A stretch of DNA of 8,864 nt from Synergistaceae bacterium UBA4088 (GTDB lineage Bacteria; Synergistota; Synergistia; Synergistales; Thermovirgaceae): positions 9,338 to 18,201 of the forward strand of contig DFYG01000037.1 in NCBI GenBank assembly GCA_002382605.1. Reading direction: 5' to 3'. This document shows positions 5,008 to 8,864 of the stretch, in pieces. The position numbers and the translations under genes are program-made. The number at the start of each line of letters is the position of its first letter. The first letter of the stretch is position 1. Under the pieces are notes generated by a model. It did no database searches. It was given only the letters and a program-made list of their open reading frames with translations, and had not been told where the DNA came from.

Positions 5008-6858
5008 TCAGCCTGGCTTATTGCCGCGGGCAGCAAGGAGGTCCGCCATCTCGAGAAGGGCGGCATCGAGAGAGCCGACGAAGTCCTCCATTTTGCCCCT
5101 TAGGGCAGTTCTGGATGTTACGTTGAAGTGTATGCTCCCCGGGAAAGTCAGATACCGGACTCCGAGGCCGTCATCATCCACTGTCCCGAAACCGGCAAGG
5201 GTCATCCCGTCCGTCGCTGAGGTGCTTGTCGAGAGGAGAGTCCTTCTAAGGGTCTTCCACCCCTGGTCCTCAAAAAAGTCTGGCATCTCGGGTATGCCCA
5301 GGTCTTTGCCCATATCAAGCCAGATGTTGAGCAATCCGAACAGGTGACGCTCAACTCCCCTTCCAGCTTTTGCATCCATCATCCGTGTGACGTGTTTTTG
5401 AATTGCATTTCTGGCGGCATTTGCTTTTTCTTCTTCATTTGCGTCCGGATCCCTCATGAGGCGTGTGAACTCAACCGATTCGCGGGATACCGACCGGACA
5501 GCCTCGGTCCTTCCGTGGAGGAATCTCCTTGTCATTACGGCTTCGTAGGTACTCCTCGGGAAACCCCACGTATCGAACAGCGCAAGCTGCAGGGCCATCT
5601 GGACAAAGGCATCAGGTGCCACCGACAGTGATTTTATCCTCTCTTTCCCAAAGGGATCGAACAACAGGACTTTTGTTGATGTGTCAGCTTTCCTGCTGTA
5701 GAAGCCTACGGCAGCACTTGCAATAATCCCCTTGAGGTTTTCATCCAGCTGGAATCTGATCTCTCTGGAGGGGCACCCGCCGGTCCCAGAAAAGACATCC
5801 CGGGCTTCCTGGCTGTCCTGGCTTACGAACCCGGCGAAGCGGACCATCACGGAACCGTCGGTCGCTGTGTGTTCCATGTTGATGGCAGTAGTGCCATCCG
5901 GACATACGATGAACTGCATCCCCTTGTCGAACCATCGGGAGCGTCCGTCGCCAAGCAGCATGTTCTCCGACATTGCTTCAATGTTCCCAGGCTGTACATC
6001 TTCAAGGCAAAGGACAAAAAGCGCACGTTCGATGGTATCAAGTGCGGTGCAGTTGTCCACGGAAAGAACCCTTAGAAGAACCCTGACCTCTGCCCAGTCG
6101 TCTCGCGGAAGGGAGGTAAGCACCCCTACCGGATGAGGATTTTCACCATCCTTGTCGATGATCCTCTGGAGAGATGCTTCTATTGCCATTGTCGGAAAAG
6201 GTTTCCCCGAAGGGTCGATCACCTCGACCGAAAAGATCCTCCCTCTGGATATCACAACTATTTGTCTCTCCGCCGCAGATGTTGGATCTTCTCCCGAAAC
6301 AGGAGTCCGCAACCTGTCCATCCCCTTCTGGGGGATCCTTGCGGATGAGAACATCTTTTTATACTGGATCATGCAGATCGGTCGCCCGCTTTCAAGGTCG
6401 GGTTTCAGCTCCTGCCTGTCGATCAGTGACCTGAACCTGAGGGCGGAAGATACAAGTTCCGCAGCGCTCCGGCACTGGGAGATACCATCTGCTTTCGGCC
6501 TTGGGGCGAACATGTAGAAGATGTTGCTGTACAGGTGAAGCGGTGCCCGGCCGGAAAGGTACATCCTCTCCCAGAAGGGCTCAAGCCAGTTCCCGATATC
6601 CTTCCTTGAAGCAAATTCCCGGAGAGCCGCCTGCAGCAACGGGCCGGGGCCATCTTCCGAAGCAAACCGCCTTGTGGCTTCCATGGTGTCGGCCAGCGTC
6701 CTTTTGTCCAGCAGCGGTTCGGCCCATTCGATGAACCTTTCGCAGGTCTCGTCCAGTTCCGGAACCGGCAGTCCCGGGAGGGCTGCCTGGTTCCCGAACG
6801 TCCTTTCAGATATGCCGGATGTCCTGTACATGCCGTCTTCCTCCAATTCGGGGTTCAT
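5008..6858 (-). CDS. Choline/carnitine O-acyltransferase family protein
   Basis: This 616-residue protein matches the whole carnitine acyltransferase fold, similar in length to animal CrAT. In order are LPGLPVPELDETCERF (27-42), MYLSGRAPL (99-107), GRPICMIQYKKMF (158-170), RQIVVISRGRIFSVEV (198-213), PVGVLTSLPRDDWAEVR (243-259) and ALDTIERALFVLCLED (272-287). The catalytic NMEHTATDG (327-335) has His330 and Asp334. FGKERIK (403-409) offers CoA-binding Lys405 and Lys409, followed by PDAFVQMALQLA (415-426). Tyr438, Thr451, Arg504 and STS (543-545) align with the carnitine site of CrAT, with identical 13- and 53-residue spacing. The family moves acyl groups between CoA and carnitine or choline. 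Ala555 and Gly556 stand where CrAT has the bulky Met564 that restricts it to short acyl chains, hinting at longer acyl groups. ATG at 6831 (Met10), after GAGGAAG, is a stronger start than 6858. The gene follows the racemase by 29 bases. The actual substrate is unknown. Confidence 0.93.
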   Translation of the reverse strand: MNPELEEDGMYRTSGISERTFGNQAALPGLPVPELDETCERFIEWAEPLLDKRTLADTMEATRRFASEDGPGPLLQAALREFASRKDIGNWLEPFWERMYLSGRAPLHLYSNIFYMFAPRPKADGISQCRSAAELVSSALRFRSLIDRQELKPDLESGRPICMIQYKKMFSSARIPQKGMDRLRTPVSGEDPTSAAERQIVVISRGRIFSVEVIDPSGKPFPTMAIEASLQRIIDKDGENPHPVGVLTSLPRDDWAEVRVLLRVLSVDNCTALDTIERALFVLCLEDVQPGNIEAMSENMLLGDGRSRWFDKGMQFIVCPDGTTAINMEHTATDGSVMVRFAGFVSQDSQEARDVFSGTGGCPSREIRFQLDENLKGIIASAAVGFYSRKADTSTKVLLFDPFGKERIKSLSVAPDAFVQMALQLALFDTWGFPRSTYEAVMTRRFLHGRTEAVRSVSRESVEFTRLMRDPDANEEEKANAARNAIQKHVTRMMDAKAGRGVERHLFGLLNIWLDMGKDLGIPEMPDFFEDQGWKTLRRTLLSTSTSATDGMTLAGFGTVDDDGLGVRYLTFPGSIHFNVTSRTALRGKMEDFVGSLDAALLEMADLLAARGNKPG

Positions 6859-6887
6859 TCCGTGACCGGAGACAGGCGCGTGGATCG

Positions 6888-7628
6888 TTACATGTAGCCC
6901 CTGTAGGGTTTCCTCCTGATCGCGGAGTGATAATGGTTGATCATAGTTATGAAGTCAAAGACGGGAAGATCGACGGCATTCTGCACCGCGGCTGCGTAGG
7001 GTGGCAGATCGCTGCATTCAAGCAGAATTGCGCCTATTTCCGGGTTTTCCTTCACCATTGTCCTTGCAACCCCGGTAACCTCTTTTTCTATCAGGTCGGA
7101 ATCAAGCGTTCCCTTTTCCTCAAGAATGGAGGTCCGGAACTCATCCTGCTCCTCCATTCCGTAAACAGCGAGGGGTATATCCGGGGTGATCCCAACCGAT
7201 TCGAAGTGTTCCTGCGTCAGGCAGCTCTTGTTCGCGGTGATTATTCCGACTTTCCGCCCGGGAGCAAGTGTCCTGAAAATGAAGGGAACCTGGAGAAGGC
7301 TCGAAAGAAGAACAGGTATCCTGACCGACTGGGCAACCTGTCTCTGGAAAAGCGCCATGAACCCGCAGGCTCCGGTTATCGCCCTGACACCCTCCGCTTC
7401 CAGCTCCTGCGCGGCCTCAACGAACGGAGCAAGAAGAGAGGGATCTCTTTCATTGAGAAGTCTTTCTATGGAGGCTCCCCGGACCTCCTTGAACCTGACG
7501 GGAAAATCGTATGTCGTAGCGTTTCCGACATTGCCTGGAACACACGGGTAGGCTGCATCCAGAATCAGAATACCTATCGACTCACCATCCCATGATCTGC
7601 TCTTGCTCCTTACCTGGAAAACGGTCAT
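6888..7628 (-). CDS. Aspartate/glutamate racemase superfamily protein
   Basis: This 246-residue protein belongs to the Asp/Glu/hydantoin racemase superfamily, in the group with YPCVPGNVGNATTYDFPVR (27-45), ITGACGFMALFQ (84-95) and LLECSDLPPYAAAVQ (202-216). Superfamily enzymes use two cysteines to move a proton on the alpha carbon; Cys88 and Cys205 are in the right places. It is not a typical MurI glutamate racemase, and the substrate is unknown: an amino acid, a hydantoin or a hydroxy acid are all possible. The start ATG 7628-7626 follows AGGGAG at good spacing. It lies 42 bases after the secreted protein gene, past a terminator-like hairpin, and 29 bases before the carnitine acyltransferase gene. 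The latter spacing indicates co-transcription and possibly a shared pathway. The shorter gap to the acyltransferase makes that pair the firmest association. Confidence 0.88.
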   Translation of the reverse strand: MTVFQVRSKSRSWDGESIGILILDAAYPCVPGNVGNATTYDFPVRFKEVRGASIERLLNERDPSLLAPFVEAAQELEAEGVRAITGACGFMALFQRQVAQSVRIPVLLSSLLQVPFIFRTLAPGRKVGIITANKSCLTQEHFESVGITPDIPLAVYGMEEQDEFRTSILEEKGTLDSDLIEKEVTGVARTMVKENPEIGAILLECSDLPPYAAAVQNAVDLPVFDFITMINHYHSAIRRKPYRGYM

Positions 7629-7657
7629 TTTGCACTCTCCCTGCCATACTGGATTTT

Positions 7658-7683
7658 AAAAAATGGAGGCTTATTCCGCCCCC
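7658..7683 (-). terminator. Intrinsic terminator or attenuator between the secreted protein gene and the racemase
   Basis: Reading leftward, GGGGGC (7683-7678) and GCCTCC (7670-7665) form a six-pair stem with one G-U pair and a 7-base loop. An A and six T's follow (7664-7658). The stop codon of the secreted protein lies in the loop. No promoter with a recognisable -35 is seen between it and the racemase, so partial read-through is likely. Confidence 0.55.
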
Positions 7684-8297
7684 TTGTGCACAAGCACAGT
7701 GGTGCCGGGTTTGATCCCCCACCCGGATGGGAACCCGGGGAACCATGAGAACCTTTCCACGATCCTTGGTGTGGCTCCCGGATATACCACAAGGATGTAG
7801 CATGAACCATTTTCATCCACAAGGTGGGTTGCCCCATCAGCGGCTGCCCAGGAGGAGTTATCCGCCGGAACCAGACTCCAAAATGTTCTTCCCATTCACC
7901 CCAGGAAAAACTCCTGTTCTTGTCTATTTCAATGTTTTCATCATTACCCTTGGGAGCAAGACCCCGCTTTTCCGGGGTATCCTCCCATGGAGGACCATTG
8001 CGGCGGGACACCGGGCACAGGGAGATCACCCGCGGAACCATCAAAGACATACCAGTTGCCGTTGACATCGGAAAAGTACCTCTGTGCCGGATCGAGAACA
8101 GGATTTACTGCTTCTCTCAGCCAGGCATCGTCATTCAAGAACCAGGCACCCCACGATGGCGCTTCTGCTGTAGTCTCCGGAGTCTCCGTTTCTGGGAATA
8201 TCCCACCCTCAAGCCATCCGGGAGCGGCCTCGCTCATGGCTGCCGTTGCGGAAAAGAGAAGAGACGACCATAAAAGCAACAGTAATGATCTTCTCAT
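7671..8297 (-). pseudogene. Trp-rich secreted protein of unknown function, interrupted by two compensating frameshifts
   Basis: Frame one runs from ATG 8297-8295, after GGGAGGAG, for 117 codons to a TAA at 7946-7944. It begins with a signal peptide (MRRSLLLLLWSSLLFSATAA) followed by mature sequence rich in Trp. The middle is continued in the +1 frame (TPEKRGLAPKGNDENIEIDK, then NRSFSWGEWEEHFGVWF). The end returns to the original frame (ADNSSWAAADGATHLVDENG through to VLVHKGAE, TAA 7673-7671). The composite is 208 residues. It shows two related units: SWGAWFLNDDAW plus SDVNGNWYVFDG (about 48-87), and HFGVWF plus DNSSWAAADGATHLVDENGS (about 137-174). The second unit spans the second shift, so both frames belong to one protein. 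I recognise no family. It may be a young pseudogene, or the shifts may be sequencing or assembly errors. It follows the small ORF by 20 bases and precedes the racemase. Confidence 0.65.
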
Positions 8298-8317
8298 TGT
8301 TCGCGCTCCTCCCGATC

Positions 8318-8509
8318 TCAGGGCTTTGGGACCAGGGTCATTCTGATCCTCATCCCTGCAACCCTTGTCCAGGCGTACTCGCTTATCTGAAACTGTTCTT
8401 TTTCCGATGACGCTTCTGCGAGAAGTTTCCATAGTGACCTCGCTGCATCATCTTCCGGGAGTGAACGGATCAAAGGTATGGCCTTCATGAACTCTGCCTC
8501 GGCGATCAA
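8318..8509 (-). CDS. Small ORF, 63 residues, unknown function
   Basis: This short frame reads IAEAEFMKAIPLIRSLPEDD and continues AARSLWKLLAEASSEKEQF to a TGA at 8320-8318. The start is TTG at 8509-8507, directly after an in-frame TAA, with GGAAGAG upstream. ATG at 8488-8486 is an alternative, giving 56 residues. Composition is protein-like, with charged helical stretches, and no signal or membrane segment is visible. It lies just downstream of an extended -10 promoter and 20 bases before the secreted protein gene, which supports it as the leading gene of that unit. I recognise no family. It could also be the remnant of a longer gene. Confidence 0.45.
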   Translation of the reverse strand: MIAEAEFMKAIPLIRSLPEDDAARSLWKLLAEASSEKEQFQISEYAWTRVAGMRIRMTLVPKP

Positions 8510-8536
8510 TTAAATGATCTCTTCCATAATGGAGCT

Positions 8537-8545
8537 ATCATAGCA
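8537..8545 (-). promoter_or_regulatory. Predicted extended -10 promoter for the small ORF - secreted protein - racemase - acyltransferase unit
   Basis: TGCTATGAT (8545-8537) matches an extended -10 with 5 of 6 positions of TATAAT. No -35 at ideal spacing is seen; TTGCTG is 14 bases upstream. The start would be near 8530, about 20 bases before the TTG at 8509. It lies after the tRNA terminator, so it would be the first promoter of this unit. Confidence 0.45.
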
Positions 8546-8577
8546 GATTTTCCCGACAGCAACCTCAGGTCCGGAAC

Positions 8578-8620
8578 AAAAACGGGGCTCCCGAAAAAGA
8601 ATGATCGGAAGCCCAGTTTT
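8578..8620 (-). terminator. Intrinsic terminator of tRNA-Arg
   Basis: Reading leftward, AAAAC, one mismatch and GGGCTTCC pair with GGGAGCCC and GTTTT around a 14-base loop. A T run follows. It begins 10 bases after the CCA end of the tRNA and separates it from the downstream protein-coding unit. Confidence 0.7.
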
Positions 8621-8629
8621 ATCCGTATT

Positions 8630-8706
8630 TGGCGTGCCCGTCGGGATTCGAACCCGAGACCTTCGGCTCCGGAGGCCGACACTCTATCCAGCTGAGCTAC
8701 GGGCAC
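8630..8706 (-). tRNA. tRNA-Arg, anticodon CCG
   Basis: A complete 77-base cloverleaf is visible: acceptor GTGCCCG/CGGGCAC, D arm GCTC-AGCTGGATA-GAGT, anticodon stem TCGGC/GCCGA around loop CTCCGGA, variable loop AGGTC, and T arm TCGGG-TTCGAAT-CCCGA. Discriminator G and an encoded CCA complete the 3' end. The anticodon CCG reads CGG. It has its own promoter and terminator. Confidence 0.97.
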
Positions 8707-8721
8707 ACATCTGCGGCGCTA

Positions 8722-8751
8722 AGGGTAACGCCCGACACGAGTTGTTGTCAA
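8722..8751 (-). promoter_or_regulatory. Predicted promoter of tRNA-Arg
   Basis: A perfect -35 TTGACA (8751-8746) is followed after 17-18 bases by a weak -10 in TTACCCT (8728-8722) and a GC-rich stretch (GCGCCGC). A GC-rich discriminator of this kind is typical of growth-controlled stable-RNA promoters. The -10 is poor, so the exact start is uncertain. Confidence 0.5.
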
Positions 8752-8762
8752 GTGGATCAGTC

Positions 8763-8864
8763 AACCGTGAATCGTTAGTCGTGAATCGAAAGAGCCTGAT
8801 GAATTGATAAATTACTCATCCTGGTTTGACCCGATTCACGGTTTACGATCCACGATTCACGATT
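8763..8864. repeat. Degenerate 7-base repeats in inverted orientation, running off the window
   Basis: On the left, GTGAATC-GTTAGTC-GTGAATC (8767-8787) is a 7-base-periodic repeat. On the right, GATTCAC-GGTTTAC-GATCCAC-GATTCAC-GATT (8833-8864) is the same unit in reverse orientation. AACCGTGAATCG (8763-8774) and CGATTCACGGTT (8832-8843) are a perfect 12-base inverted repeat, separated by 57 bases. The array is upstream of the tRNA promoter and continues beyond the window. Confidence 0.7.

Noticed and set aside
6819..7595. 258-residue open frame on the plus strand opposite the racemase
   Set aside because: It is a shadow of the racemase and the end of the acyltransferase. Its translation has no recognisable motif, while the minus strand shows conserved families.
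7683..7694. 12-base palindrome CTTGTGCACAAG as an operator upstream of the racemase
   Set aside because: It lies inside the coding end of the secreted protein, has no promoter next to it, and a single 12-base palindrome can occur by chance.
7944..7946. Stop-codon recoding or programmed frameshifting in the secreted protein gene
   Set aside because: Several further stops follow in the same frame, so recoding one would not help. No slippery site plus structure is obvious, and two offsetting programmed shifts are very unlikely.
7944..8432. Secreted protein starting at ATG 8432
   Set aside because: This start would add 45 charged residues before the signal peptide and overlap the small ORF. ATG 8297 has a strong GGGAGGAG site and begins the signal peptide directly.
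8763..8864. CRISPR array
   Set aside because: The units are 7 bases long, degenerate and without unique spacers, and no cas genes are present.

Overview
The window is a moderately GC-rich bacterial chromosomal segment that is densely packed, mostly on the minus strand. A Synergistota (Synergistaceae-like) amino-acid-fermenting anaerobe is my best guess. The reasons are the ribosomal/translation operon layout, ThyX instead of an obvious ThyA, a TAXI-type TRAP binding protein, and an aspartate/glutamate-racemase relative. This placement rests on overall resemblance only; no phylogenetic marker was computed.

Left block (1-3220, minus strand): a tight operon reads rpmE (bL31) - thyX (flavin-dependent thymidylate synthase) - DUF1385/YqhQ-like membrane protein - prfA (RF1) - prmC (RF1/RF2 glutamine methyltransferase, cut by the window edge). 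Gaps run from a 4-base overlap to 21 bases, and a good promoter lies upstream of rpmE. prfA and prmC are functionally coupled, since PrmC methylates the GGQ glutamine of PrfA.

Middle (3144-4910): a 407-base divergent intergenic region holds the rpmE promoter on one side. On the other side it holds a promoter and a structured leader for a single plus-strand gene, a secreted TAXI-family TRAP substrate-binding protein with no permease beside it. A perfect 34-base palindrome and then a strong intrinsic terminator follow. Next is a convergent minus-strand cold-shock protein gene (start TTG), with a near-consensus promoter and a hairpin at the 5' end of its predicted mRNA.

Right block (5008-8545, minus strand): a probable transcription unit contains a 63-residue small ORF, a Trp-rich secreted protein gene with two compensating frameshifts, an Asp/Glu-racemase-superfamily enzyme, and a complete choline/carnitine O-acyltransferase homologue. 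An intrinsic-terminator-like hairpin sits between the secreted protein gene and the racemase. The acyltransferase keeps the catalytic His, the CoA lysines and the carnitine-site residues of the animal enzymes. This family is chiefly eukaryotic, so this block is the most unusual part of the window.

Right edge: tRNA-Arg(CCG) with encoded CCA, its own promoter and terminator, and then an array of degenerate 7-base repeats in inverted orientation that runs off the window.
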